From Edaphochlamys debaryana (Eukaryota > Chlorophyta > Chlorophyceae > Chlamydomonadales): a stretch of 64,000 nt of DNA. Below the pieces are notes generated by a model. It saw only the letters and a list, made by a program, of their open reading frames with translations. It searched no databases and was not told where the DNA came from. The DNA is taken from the NCBI GenBank assembly GCA_016858145.1, contig JAEHOE010000002.1, positions 868,001 to 932,000 of the forward strand. Reading direction: 5' to 3'. This document shows positions 35,271 through 47,360 of the stretch, in pieces; position 1 is the first letter of the stretch, and each line of letters starts with the position of its first letter. The translations under genes and the position numbers were made by a program.

Positions 35271-38200
35271 ATGGCGATGGCGTCGAGCGACGCCTCAGCG
35301 ACCGTAAAGCCGGAGGCTGTGGAGGTCAAGGTGGATGATAGCATCTCGACTGTGGTAGCAGAGCTGAAGAAGGCCAACGAGGAACTGAAGAAGGCGAACA
35401 AGAAAGATCCCAAGCCCGTGCCGACGGGTGTGACGCCGCGCGGTAAGCAAGGGCGCCGAGTCTAACGAGTGATGAGCAATCATTGCATTAGCCCGTCAGT
35501 TTGGGTCTCAACGGGGCTAGTCGTCGGGGCCGCCCGATCGACGTGTCGCGACGACCAACTAGCTAGCCGTCACCCCGCGCCTCGTCCCGTGCCTACCCTC
35601 GCAGGCTTCCTCCTGCCGGTGCTTGTGCTGTGTATCATGACGCCCATCCTCATTGGCATCTGCCTGCCGGTGAGCCGCACAAGACGGCAGAGGCCGCCCG
35701 GGGCGGAGGGGGATGGGAAGCGCTGGGTTAAGGCAGGGTTAAGGGCAGGGCCGGGGCGGGGACGCGGGGCGTGGCCGGGAGGGGTGTAACACTAAGTCGT
35801 TGACACGATCCCACGCTCGCTCTGCAGACCTTTTACGCTGCCAAGAAGGCCCGCGATGACGAGATGACGAGCTCGGCGTTCATGTGCAACCTGTATGCGG
35901 ACGACAAGCAGGCAAGTCCGGGTGGCCCCCTCGTGGCCCCACGTGCCAGTCCGGGCCCCCTGTGTGCATGGTGCCAGCAGCAGACATGGTGCTTGCGTGG
36001 CCCCAACGCTCGGCCCGACCCCCTGGACACTCAACTGCGCAGGCGTCTCTGGTTCAGAAGTACAACGCCTTCTCGATCCTCCAGGTGCGTTCCGGCCCTT
36101 CTGTCCCCTTGCGTCCCAACCCGCACCGACCGTCCCATGCGCACACCGTCTCCGTCCTCGTTGGGGATCTTTCACGCGCACCCAAACCAACCCGGGCCAC
36201 TTGCCCTCCCTCCCAATGGCCCCATCCGGCCCCCCTCCCTCCTGCTTCCAGGATGCCTCCACCGCCATTCCATCGCCGCCCTCGCCGCCCTCGCCTCCAA
36301 ACCCGCCCAGCCCCCCCGCCCGGCAGCGGCCGCCGCGCAACCCCGTCCCCGCGGGGATGTTCTCTCGCCCGCCCACCCCCCCGCCGCCGCCTCCCTCGCC
36401 CCCCGTTGACGACATGTACAAGCGGGCCTACGAGAACCTTGTCAAGGTGCGAACACCGGCAGGGGAGGGCGGTGTGTGCACGGAGGGAGGCTGTGAGAGA
36501 AGGGGCCGATTACTACTTGCCCTGTGGCACCGCACCTCAATACCGCCCGTCCCCCTCCGCTTGCAGGCTGAGGGGCAGTACTTCAATGAGCTCATGCAGA
36601 CGTGCAATGTGGTAAGTCCCGTGAAGGGCAGAAGGCGTCCCGATGTGAGGAAGGCTGATGCGAGCCCGCATCTGCCGTTTGCTTGACCACCCCGCACCCC
36701 TTCACACCTACCATCCTTCTCCCCCTCCTGCAGGTGGGCAGGGGCCTGTGGGGCAAGATGAGCGATGACGACTTCTCCTCCTCCAGCGCCGGCGCCACGT
36801 GGCTCCAGGCCATCCAGAACGTAGAGCCCGTCTATGCGTCCACCAAGCCCCCGTCTGCCGTCGCCAGCCCTCCGCCGCCTCCCGACTCCGACGCGATCAC
36901 TGCGTTTCCACCCGGCTTCCTCTCCGGGGACTACGAGGGAATGCCCGTGGGAATGCCCCAGGAGCCTGACAGCCCCGACACGCCGGACTCGCCCGACAGC
37001 CCCATTGGGCCGCCGGCCGTGCCCCCTCCGCGCGCCCCGCCCACGCCCGCCCCCGCACCCCCGCCGAGCGCCATCGGTGCCGGCACCGGTACCATTTCGG
37101 TGCTCCGGAGGAAGGTGTCTCAGTTCACTCAGGCAGTTGCTGCGTGGGCCACCGTCAACGCGACCGTGACAGCCCTGGTGCGGCTTGGGGCTGGGGTTGA
37201 GGTCGCGGGCGGGTGGGGGTGCAGGGCGGGGCCTTGGCCGGGCTGTGTTGTCAGGCTGTGTCTCCCCCACTCCTTTGCCCCTGCCCTCTGGTCAGCTCCG
37301 GAAACCTTGTCTATCCACTCTCACTCACTGGCCGTACTGTACTTCTACCCCCTGCCCTCCTCAGGACGTTGCGGTCAACTCCGCCACTGTTTCGTTTGAG
37401 ATGCGGGTGGGCAGCGCCATCTTCCAGACCGCAAAGTGAGGGAGGGCAGGGGGGCACCAGCCATCCACCGCTTAAGCGTGCCGCTTTCTGGTTAGCCGGT
37501 TCTCCAATCAACGACACCGCTGACTGCTACCCCCTGTGCCACTCCCTCCCCCAGGAAGCAGCGTCAGGTTAAGCGCAGCGCCCGGGCTCTGGCCAAGGTG
37601 CAGTACCCCGCCCTGCTGGACCGCACGGGGCGCATCAAGGCCAAGGACGTGCTGCTCAAGACAGACGTGAGCGGGCGGGATCTATGTCTGGGGTGGAGGG
37701 TTTGCACGCAGCCGTGTTTGCCTTGCATCATCACGTGTCCTACCTGCCTGCTATCAACAGCAGCCTCACTAATGGAGCCGTGTTCCCCTGCCGCAGGTCG
37801 TGAGCTCGAGTGCCTCGGGAGCTGACAGCACGCTCACCCTCAAGTCCGGGGTGAGCGGGGGCGTGCAGCGCTGGGGGCGGGTGGGCAGGGTAGTCTGATC
37901 GTAGACCATGCTACCTCTCAACCACCTCCTGCCTTCTCAGCCCCCTCACCACCTGCACCCCTCCCCCGTGCCCTGCCCTCTCAGGACCGTGTGTTCACCC
38001 GCAAGATGGATATCCCGCTCACCCCCACCACCAGCCTCTACATGTACCCCTTTGACGAGTACACGGGGACCGTCACGTGAGGAGGGGGCTGGGAGGGAGG
38101 GCGCGGCCGCAGGGAATCAGGTCTCAAGAGGAAGGGCCCAAGAGTGCGTACGGGGCCGGCCGGGCGCTCTGTGCGAGCAAAGTGGGACACGTGGCCGCCG

Positions 38201-39535
38201 CTTTCACTCATCCTCCCATGTGTTGTTCCCCTCCTCTCCCCAGCATGGTGACCACCCTGGCCGCTGGTGACATCAACTACCCAACGGCACTGATTGTGCA
38301 GCAGAAGAACGCCGTGGTGGGCTGGACCCTGCAGGCCTCCATTGTGCCCACCATCGAGGAGAACCGAAACGTGTACAACTTCACAAACCCGCTCGACCCC
38401 GACTCGGCCGTAACGCTCACCTACACCATCAAGCTCAAGCGCACCACCTTCGTGCAGGTGCGCAGCGAGGCTGGGGGCCAGGGGGGTTGCAGGGAGGAAG
38501 GGAAGGTCTGCCGCCCCTCATTACGAGCTGGGCGGGTGCTGCTGTGTCAGACCGCATCCTGGCTGTGCCTCACCCATGCATGCCCTCCCTCCGTTCCCTG
38601 CCTGTGCACCTCAGTTCTTCGCCGTGTTCGTGCTCATCGGTCTGTGGCTCGTGTCCTCATGCTCCTTCTGCTACGGTGAGCGCCGGATGGGGGTTTCGGG
38701 GGCAGTGGGTGGCGGGACGGACCGTATGCAATTGTTCAGCTGCCCACGTCCCCTCCCGTACCCGTGCGTCCCTCGCGTATCAACCGACCGACTGCACCCC
38801 CTTCCCTGCCTCCCCTCAGCCATGGACCTGCTCTACATCCGCCCCCGCAACGCCACCAACGGCGACGCCACTCTGTTCACGGCGCAGCTGTTCGCGGTGG
38901 TCGGCACCCGCAACATCATGCCCGGAGTGCCGGCCGTGGGCGTGGGCGTCGACTTCTTCGGTGGGTGGATGGAGGCAGGGGCGGATGCATGGGGCAAAAT
39001 CCTTCGCCCACTTGCCCCGGCCGCGGACCTCCGATCCGTCCCTCACCCTCTCTCACCCCTCCCGCCCACCCCTCTCACCCGTCCCTCTCCCTCAGGCATC
39101 ATCTGGATCATGATCATCTGCCTCTTCACGGGTGAGCGCATATGGGTGGGGAGTGTGAGGGGTACACGAGGAGAATGTTGGGCTTCACGCCTTGCTCCAC
39201 CCTCTCCTCTCACCCTCCCCTCGTCACACGCCCTCCCCTCTCCCCCCTCCCCCCCGCTTTCCCCCCCCCCTCCCCCAGGTGCTATGGTGTACGCCCGCGT
39301 GGTGTCGCAGTACGTGCACAAGGAGCCCACCGTGTACGACAAGGTGCTCAAGAACCAGGTCTGGCAGGACGGCTGGCTCGCCGCCAAGGAGGCCGACAAG
39401 AAGTCCAAGAAGTCCAAGAAGGACGCCGAGGAGGAGCGGGCAAAGCTGATCAAGGAGCACGGAGCGCCGCCAAGCAGCTCCGGCGTGTGGTGCTTCCACC
39501 GGAAACTTGAGCCTCAGGCTACTGTGGCTGTGTGA
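34170..39535 (+). repeat. Inverted duplication, right arm
   Basis: Partner of 28740-34110. Similarity ends at the last codons of the gene, where copy B's C-terminus diverges. The two arms meet at about 34140 with little or no unique spacer, making a palindrome of roughly 10.8 kb. Confidence 0.92.
35271..39535 (+). CDS. DUF4436-like membrane protein, copy B, 16 exons, 694 aa
   Basis: Exons: 35271-35442, 35605-35669, 35828-35911, 36043-36084, 36252-36446, 36567-36611, 36734-37177, 37365-37435, 37555-37666, 37797-37850, 37985-38076, 38244-38457, 38615-38675, 38820-38960, 39096-39131, 39279-39535. They total 2085 nt, phases all matched. The protein is nearly identical to copy A and has the same predicted four-helix topology: first helix at about residues 58-79, Pro-rich linkers at about 125-180 and 230-320, PFDEY motif near 450, and last three helices at about 530-620. 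It begins two residues earlier (MAMASS). It ends differently: the last residues are RKLEPQATVAV, whereas A and C end in ATVDCVSVRY, so an indel has changed and shortened the tail. Intron 3 again has the GC donor CAG|GCAAGT. Head-to-head orientation with A suggests co-regulation from the palindrome centre. Confidence 0.87.
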
Positions 39536-40942
39536 GCGTGGGAGTAGATTAAGGGTCAGACTCCTTGCGTTCTCCTTTCGTGCGTTGACGTGCGCCTCCT
39601 CCCACGTCTGAGACCTCAAGAGATTTGAGTAGATAGACGTTTGACATACAGCTTCGGACTGGGCATGCGCACGAGACCTCAACTGTTCAAAGCGTTCCCT
39701 GGGCCCTGCCGTGAATGCATATGAGCAGGGAGCGAGGCACGGCAGGCGGGTGACTTGGAGTGGCCGTCAGTGACGGCAAGAGTTGTTGTCCCGCGCGCTC
39801 GAAAGTGCACGGACGTTTGACCTGGGTGTGAAATAGTCATGGCGCCTCATCATAGCAATTGATTCAAATTTTAGGCGTCAGTACGGGGACAAGGGCGACG
39901 AATGCTATGGCATTCATTGCATGCGATACTAGTGCTCTGCTGGGTGTCGGGTTACCTGAAGGCACCGGCAGCAGGACTGACGGAGCAATTGCCGTACGTG
40001 GTAGAGAGGAAGAAAGGGCCTGCTGGCCCAGCAGTGCTGGGTCCTTCTGCGGCCCATGCAATGCACCAGGACTGCTACTCCAACACGTCTTCGCCTTGAA
40101 GTCGCGGATTACTCCTACGCCGGAATCCAACCTAACACTATCCCCTCAACGCCACGTGTCCACGCCGCGTACCCAGCCGCCCCGCCCTCGCCCTCGCCAC
40201 GACCACCGGGGCCTTATACGTCAGCAGCTGACCACTTCGCTGCAGTATTGACGTCCCATGCGTCCAGCACGATAACGATGTCCTTCGTATCTACCCTGAT
40301 TAGCACACCTGCGCCTTACTTGCTTCCGCAGATGCCCCCTCATCCGTCGTGCTGTCCGCCGGATGGCGTGCCCTTCCTTGCCTCACGTTTGCCCCACACC
40401 GACCTCAGCAGGGCTGACACTCCTTTCAACCATGGGTCAGGATGCCGCCCAGCCTACCCGCGGCTTAAACGGGCGTGCGGGACCATGGTTGGCGCCTTCA
40501 TTAGTGTCGGGCGGCCGCTGGAACAATAATGCCCCCCGCCCGGCCAACCCCTCGACCCGCCCCCTGCCTGCATTCGTCGCACTTTGCTGGCCTTGCTTTT
40601 CGCGCACCCTCGTCGCCCGTTTCTCCTTCCCCCTGCCTGCGACTCCGCGGGGGCTATGCCCGCCGCCCCCTGCGACCCCGCTCCCCCAACCGAAGACAAT
40701 CATTTACCCCCCCACTTCACGAACACTCCATCCTAAGGTTCTTCAGCGGTTACTCCAACTGAGAATCAAAGCCTGCCAGTTGCTCCAGCGAATGGTGAAG
40801 TGGCGACCACGAAGCACCGACGCAGAGCCAGCATTACCTTCGTTTTGAAGCAAGCGGGCTTCGAAACGAACGGAAGGGCGGGGGGATGCATGGACGGAGG
40901 CCCCTGGTGTCGAAGGATGATGAAAAGGCACTCTGGGAAAAG
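39536..40942. other. 3' flank of copy B, intergenic
   Basis: No coding segment with recognisable motifs is visible. Short open frames on both strands look random. Confidence 0.5.
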
Positions 40943-41212
40943 CACTACCTCGGCTTGGCTTCGGTTCCTCTTCGGCCTTCTTCGGTTCCCCTTCGATTTC
41001 CCTTCAGGCACCCGAAGCCACTTCGGTTCCTCTTCGGGGGTTCTTCGGGTCAGTTCGGCCGACCGAAGCGGGCTCTTCAGGTGCTCTTCGGGTGCTCTTG
41101 GGGTGGCTGCCCTGTAAGACCGCTACTTCGGCTGCCCGAAGAGGACTCTTCGACCGCCTCTTCGGCCCGCTTCAGGCCTCTTCAGGCGAGACTTCGGGGC
41201 AACCGAAGTAGG
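40943..41212. repeat. Cluster of CTTCGG / CCGAAG motifs
   Basis: In about 270 bp I count roughly ten CTTCGG and four CCGAAG hexamers, many in the context ctcttcgg or cttcggttcc. The spacing is irregular, about 12-25 bp. No reading frame explains it. Confidence 0.8.
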
Positions 41213-41437
41213 CCACAACCGTCCCGTGCCAGCCAGCTCGAGCAGGTCATATGCACTCGGCTGACCAACGTAGTGCATGTTTACCCAACTGTGCAAGGAA
41301 TGCACTCGTCGTGGTTCGCGGTCCATTGCGCATGTGGATATGCCTCGCTTCGCTGCAGCAGGGCCCGCACAAGGTCTACTGTGTGCCTATACGCCTATAT
41401 GAGATCGCAGGAATACGCGTTGACAGCAGTCGTGGCA

Positions 41438-41475
41438 CTTCAGTGGGGTCGACAGGCCTGTCGACCCCACTGAAG
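41438..41475. repeat. Perfect 38-bp palindrome
   Basis: The sequence from cttcagtggggtcgacag to its exact reverse complement, with no spacer, is self-complementary over all 38 bases. It lies about 380 bp before the open part of the LINE ORF1. Confidence 0.95.
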
Positions 41476-41856
41476 GGTGGCTGTATGTCCGAAGGCAGGT
41501 TCGGGCGCCCCCTGGCCGCCCCCTCTACCACGCACCGATGATCCGTTGGATCCTCTCCATCCGCACGCACTAAGCGAGGTGATGCCCTCCTCAGCAGGGG
41601 CTTAGTCCCCTCGGACAGACGTGCACGACCGAAACCCCCAGCTAAGGCTGATGGGAACCCGTCTCCTTGGCCTAGACGGCCGAGCCTGGCTCCGTGGAGC
41701 GAGGGAGCCCTGACTTCCGCTCCACACACCACGCACCAGCCCGCACCATGCACGGCACGCATCCACCTGGCCTCCACCTTACCGGTACGTGAGGTGGTGT
41801 GCTCTTCAGGGGCTCAGGCCCCTTGGGCTGGGCATAGCCGCCCTTCAGCCGAGTAG

Positions 41857-43107
41857 CGGTCCTGGCTGGGCCACGCCGGCGACAGCGTGTTCCAAACCCC
41901 CGCCATCCTCTCCGGCCCCCCCACCGCCCCCTCCTACATCCCCGAGGTGGACTGGACGGTGGAGTGGACCGAGGACCTCATCGCCATCGACTCCTACGGC
42001 TGGCCGACCGAGTTTGGTGAACTGAACGTGCGAGAGGTGACCCGCTTCACCCTGGGCTCCCTCCCTGCGCGCGTGGCAACGCACGTGGACGGCTGCTCGG
42101 CCCTGGAGTCGGGAGACCGCTGCATCCTGTACTTCCCGGCGGGCACGAAGCTCCCGGGAAACCTGAACGAGCCCCCTCCGGCCTCGGGCCGGAAAGAGCG
42201 GGAGGACTGGACCAAGTACCTGGACGGGTCGAAGACCAACGACCCCACCTTCACGCTGCGGTGCCGCCCCCTGCACCGGGGCAACTACGACCGCGCCTTC
42301 CGCAATGGCGCCCTCAAGCACGAGGCGTACAGCAACAGCAAGCAGCGGCACCAACCGCCGGAGTCAGAGGACACCGAGGACCCGTACATCGGCCCCTGGG
42401 CGGATGACGTGGACGCGGCTGAGGCTGAGGCGGCAGCCGCAGCGGCCGCCGCCGCCGCCGCAGCAGCAGCAGCAGGAGCGGCCGTACAGGAGGAGGAGGC
42501 GGAGGGCTCGGGGGAGACCGGGGGCGGCGGCGCACCAGCGGCCAGCACCGAGACTGTGGGGGTGGCGGCTGAGGAGCAGGAGGCGGACTCCACCGCTGCC
42601 GTGGAGTCGCACCCCGAGGGCACCGACAGCGAGGGCGGCGAGAGGGCGGCGGAAGGGGGCGAGGGACTGGGGGCGGACGAGGCGGACCCAGCCGCCCACG
42701 AGGAGCCAGCGGGAGCCGACGGGCCGGCGGACTTGGGCTGCGCGCCCAACGCCGCGGCTGGGGCGGGAGACGACGGCCAGCTGCCGCCGGGCCTGCTGCG
42801 TGCCGCCGCCGCCGTGGACCCGGAGGGCGACGACGAGCAGATCACGGCGCTGGCGGCCCTAGCGCTACCCCAGCGGGGCGGAGCGGGCAGGGGCCGCGGC
42901 CCTGCACGGGGCGGGGCCACAGGCCGCCTCAGCGGCAAGAACGGCAGGGGCGGTGGCAGCACCGGCTCGAGCCCCCCTGGGAAGAAGACGAGGGTGCCGC
43001 TGCCCTCGGAGACGGACCTGGACGACGCTGGTGGAGGCCACGCCATCCCGGCGCGCCGCTCCCTCGCTGCCAGCTGGGCGGAGGTGGCTTCGGGCGACCT
43101 CATCTAA
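41857..43107 (+). CDS. LINE ORF1 (no ATG, likely 5'-truncated)
   Basis: The frame is open from just after a TAG at 41854-41856 to TAA at 43105-43107, about 416 codons. By my reading it contains no ATG. The element is therefore probably 5'-truncated or rearranged, or relies on an upstream exon; an ATG at 41748 with a GTACGT donor at 41785 exists but does not join in frame. The N-terminal half is ordered-looking (PEVDWTVEWTEDLIAIDSYG, then a GDRCILYFPAG segment). The middle has a run of about 17 Ala or near-Ala codons (42425-42485). The remainder is acidic then Gly/Arg-rich, compatible with RNA binding. No RRM or CCHC motif was recognised. Confidence 0.7.
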   Translation, partial: RSWLGHAGDSVFQTPAILSGPPTAPSYIPEVDWTVEWTEDLIAIDSYGWPTEFGELNVREVTRFTLGSLPARVATHVDGCSALESGDRCILYFPAGTKLPGNLNEPPPASGRKEREDWTKYLDGSKTNDPTFTLRCRPLHRGNYDRAFRNGALKHEAYSNSKQRHQPPESEDTEDPYIGPWADDVDAAEAEAAAAAAAAAAAAAAAGAAVQEEEAEGSGETGGGGAPAASTETVGVAAEEQEADSTAAVESHPEGTDSEGGERAAEGGEGLGADEADPAAHEEPAGADGPADLGCAPNAAAGAGDDGQLPPGLLRAAAAVDPEGDDEQITALAALALPQRGGAGRGRGPARGGATGRLSGKNGRGGGSTGSSPPGKKTRVPLPSETDLDDAGGGHAIPARRSLAASWAEVASGDLI

Positions 43108-46100
43108 ATGCCCGGGCGCCGCCCTCGGGAGCGAGCGGGACTCCCACCGCTCAGGGTCGCAACCCACAACGTACGAGGCGGAAACCGTCAGCTGGATCGC
43201 CTTACCGCCCTCATGCAGCAGTGGGCGAGGCAGCGGCTTGACGTAGTATGTTTACAAGAGACTAAGCTCCCAGCAGCGCAGACCAACTGGGTGCAGACCC
43301 AGATGAGCGTCATTGCAGCCCAGCTCCACGTGGGCGACTGGCAATCCTTTTGGTCGCCGGCAGGCCAGGGGCCACGGGGCGGCCCAGCCGGCGGCGTCGC
43401 CATCCTGATACGTAAAGCCTTGATAACTGGAGGAGCTCTACAAGTGCCTGTTGCTCCTTCAACGACCGACACAGAGGGCCGACTTGTGCAGCTGCCAGTA
43501 CGATGGGGTGGCCACAGCTTCACGCTGACCTGCGCCTACCTTCCTTCCGCCAACCCTTCAGCTCAACGTTGCTTTATTGAGACTGTCCTCGGCCCCAGTC
43601 TGTCAGCCACGAGCACCCACCTCCTAGCAGCCGACTTCAACTTCGTCCCCAACCCCGCCCTGGACAGCATCTCGGCGCATGGGCGCCCCGACGATGCCGC
43701 CACCACAGCAACTTTCTCCACCTTCTGCCCAGGCCTCGTTGACGTCTATCGTGCCCTTCACCCCGAGCAGCGCGCATACACGTTCACCAACGGCGCCAGT
43801 GCCGCCCGCCTCGACCGCCTTCTCGCCTCCAGTCCCCTGGCGGCCCACGTGCCCACCTGCCGCGTGGAGTCAGGCCGCCCCTCTGACCACCGGCTGGTTT
43901 CCATCTACATCAACCCCCTTGATACGGCACGGCCCGCCGGGCGGGGCCTCCCAAGAGCCCGCCTCCACTTCTTGGATCACCCCGACCTGCGAGACCAGTT
44001 TGGCGGCTGGCTTATACAAGCGAGTGCCGCACGCCCAACCACGCCCGCCGAGTGCCTGCAGTGGTGGACCCGCTTCAAGCGCTCCCTCCTCATCAGCTGC
44101 AACCGACTCAACCGTATGGCCCGCCAGCGCCGCCTGCAGGCAACTGCAGAAGCAGAGGCGGCTGCCCAAGCAGAAGCCGCAGCATTTGCAGCCGTAGCAG
44201 CGGGCGACCTCAGCGCCGCGTCAGCAGCGGCCGCCGCGCGCGCAGCTGCCGCCGCCGCCAGCCTCCGCGCCGCAGCACCAGTGGCCCGCCGCGCACGTCA
44301 AGCCTGGCTCCGGACTGGGGAGCGCCCCTGCCCAGCCATCACACGACTAATCCGCCCCGCCTCAGGTGGCTGCGTCATACGACAGCTTCAGCGCCCTGAC
44401 GGGTCCCAGGCAACCAATCCCGAAGAGTTACCTGAGGTGATGGCAGAGTTCTGGAGCAGAGTCAGCACAGCCGCAGCTGCCGACCCAGAAGCCCGCGCAC
44501 AGGTCTTACACGCCCTACGTGCAGCCGGCAACCGCTGCCCGCCGAGCCGTGTAGCCGAGATGGGGGCAGCGGAGGTTCTGGCAAAGGAGGTAGCCACAGC
44601 TATTGCCGGCGCCCGGCCCGGAACTGCCCCCGGCGCAGATGGCATCCCCATGGATCTCTACAAGGCGTACGCAGCACAGCTAACCCCTATCCTCGTTGAC
44701 GTCTTCACCGCCATTGGGACCACCGAGTCGACCCCAGCAGGCTTTCTGGACGCAGTGATCTCGTGCTTTCACAAGGGCGGGGACCCAGCTGTCGCCGCCA
44801 TGTACCGCCCAATCGCCCTCCTGGACACGGACTACCGCCTCCTTGCCCGCGTCCTCGCCCGCCGCCTCCTCCCCGCCTTCGTGGAGGCCATTGACAACGA
44901 GCAGACCGCCTTCCTCACCCTTCGCCTCATCTCCGACAACATCCTCCTCATGCAGCTGCTCGCTGAGTCCTTGCGCAAATCAGGCGAGTCGGGCCTCATA
45001 GCCTTCCTCGACTTCCACAAAGCGTACGACACCGTGGACAGGCCGTTCCTCCTCGCCTGCCTGGATGCTCTGGGGGTTGGCGATGGCTTTCTTAGATGGG
45101 TCAGACTGATCTACACGGGCACCAGATCGGCTGCCTTGGTCAACGGTCAGCTTTCCAGCTATAAGGGGCAGCTGGGGTACGACAGGGCTGCCCGCTGGCC
45201 CCCCTTCTCTACCTGGCCCCCGGACAAGCCCTGCTCTCCTTCCTCAAGCGACTTGAACTGGGGTTCGCCCTAGCCAACACGCGCCTCACAGCCAGCCAGT
45301 ATGCAGATGACTACGGACAGATCCTGCGATCCACCGCCCTCGTCTCCGCCCTGATGAGCGCCATGGACACCTTCGCAGCAGCGTCAGGCCAACGCCTCAA
45401 CGTGGGAAAGTGCGAGCTCCTCCGCATCGGCACGCCGCCGCCCCCAGCCCTCCAGCAGCATCCCCCCCCCGGACCCCAGGCTGCGGAGCAGGTTGCCGGC
45501 CTCCACCTCGCCGCCTCTGCACGCACCCTTGGCGTCACGTTCTCCACACAACCAACGGCGGCCACTCCCCTCCCTCCCCCCCTGCTGGACAAGTTTCTCA
45601 GCCGCCTGACTCTGATCGCGAGGATGGGCCTCTCAGCCTTCGGCGTTGCCTCATGCCTGTCCGCCTACGGCCTGGGCACCCTCCTCTACCACTGCCAGCA
45701 CAACGGCCTACCCCCTCGTACGGCGACAGAGCACCTAGTGGGCACGGTGGCGGCCCTGACCGACCGCAACATGACGCCTGCTCGATACAGGGACAACCCC
45801 AACGCACTGCCCGCAGGAGCACCCACGAGCTGCATGTACCTCTCCCCGGCAGTTGGCGGCTTCGGCCTGCTCCCCCTCGTCGAGCACACTGGCGCCAGGC
45901 ACGCGAGTGCGGCAGTCCGTGGCATTCTGGGCGCCTGCGGCCTCCTCCGCTACCGCCCGCCGTGGACCGCGCCGCTTGTCTCCCTGCTCCGCTCAACCCA
46001 CCCAGCAGCACACCCGCTCTGCCTCCTGACAATGCGGCGCCCGACCTCGTCGATCGGTCTCCGCATCTTGGGGGCCACAGTCCAACGCGCAACCTCACCA

Positions 46101-47345
46101 GCACTGGTGCGCGTGGCAGGCGCGCTAGCGCTGCTGCCCCAGGCCCAAGTGATTGCTCCCATGCCAGCCGGAGCCTGGGTCTACAATGCACCGCTTTGGG
46201 GCAACCCAGCCCTGCCCGCGGGGAACATCGACAACAACGCCCCAAGCTGGGGCCTCGAAGGCGAGTTCACAGATCTGTTCGCGGTTCCGGGACTGCGGAC
46301 AGTTGGCACGGCAGTCCGCTGCCTAGATGAGCTTGAGCGCATCCGAGGGATGCACGGGCTGGAGGGCAGCTTAGGTCGGGCTCTCGCACGGGCGAGGGCC
46401 CAGATCAACAGGTCATACACCGAAAGGGTAGTACAGAGCATTTTGGGCACGCAGGTGGGAGCGCTCCCGCAAGCACTCCGCAATGGACTAGACATGGGAC
46501 AGCGCCTGGGCGCGCTTATTAGCCGGCTCCCGGCCGGGTGGGCCGAAGCAGCACGGGGGGTGGACGATCAGGCGGCCGCCCCAGGGGAAGAAGAGGCTTG
46601 GGCGAACATTGCCAGGGGCATAGGCTGGGAGGACGTCAGCTTGGCAAAGATGACAGTTAGCCTGGCCACGCACTTGCAATTGGGACCGGCTCGGGTTAAG
46701 CTAGCACGGAAGCATGCACTTTACATTCAGGAGGCGTACGGCACAGACACGGCATCAGCAGAAGCAGTGGCAAGTCTGAAAGCGGTTTGGCCGAGGCTGT
46801 GGGGCATTAAGTGGGATCCGGGCAATAAAGAGCCCTTGTGGAGGCTGGCGATGGATGGCTTCCCGGGATTTGGCATGCACCGGAGCCAGTTAGGAACTGA
46901 GAACGTGGCGAGGTGTCCGTGTGGGCGGGCCATGGAGCAAGGCGATCGGCTCCACCATTTCTGGTATTGCCCAGCCGCTGTGGCTGTTCGTATGCGCCTC
47001 AGTCATGGTATTGGCAGGGCGGTGAAACGACACGAGGTGTGGCTTGCTGTGCCCCCAGAGGGCACCGGGATTCATGCGCGAGTGTGGGACGTGGTGTGTC
47101 TGGCCGCGATATGCGCGATGGACCGGGCCAGAAGGTACAAGTATGCGCACAGGGACGCTCAGGACCACTCCTTGATGATGGCACAGGCTTTAGCAGTAGC
47201 ACGAGGCGAGTTTGAGGGCCGTTTGCAGTGTTTTGCGGAGGTTGGGCTCACGCACAGGGGCTGGGATGAGGTCCCAACCGACCACCCTTTCCTAGCGGCC
47301 AGGGCGGATGGATCAGTGCAGTATGCAGGCCCGGACGCCCCTTGA
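43108..47345 (+). pseudogene. LINE ORF2 endonuclease-reverse transcriptase, one frameshift
   Basis: The ATG at 43108 directly follows the ORF1 stop (TAAATG). The N-terminal exonuclease-endonuclease-phosphatase domain shows the RVATHNVRG start, LQETK, LAADFNF and the terminal GRPSDHRL motif (43.1-43.9 kb). The reverse transcriptase follows with PGTAPGADGIP, YRPIALLD and FLDFHKAYDTVDR. The frame then shifts by one base at about 45173-45180, next to a G run, just before the RQGCPLAP and YADD block, which is read in the other frame. From 45354 to 47345 the second frame stays open and ends with a CPCGR...DRLHHFWYC zinc-knuckle-like motif near 46915-46975. Both catalytic domains are otherwise intact, so the copy is recent but cannot make a full-length enzyme as read, unless the shift is a sequencing error in the G run. 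Confidence 0.9.
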
Positions 47346-47360
47346 TGGAGGCGGGGCACA

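Noticed and set aside
41376..41777. 133-codon minus-strand frame upstream of the LINE
   Set aside because: It crosses the 38-bp palindrome and has no motifs; it is more likely LINE 5' flank or UTR.
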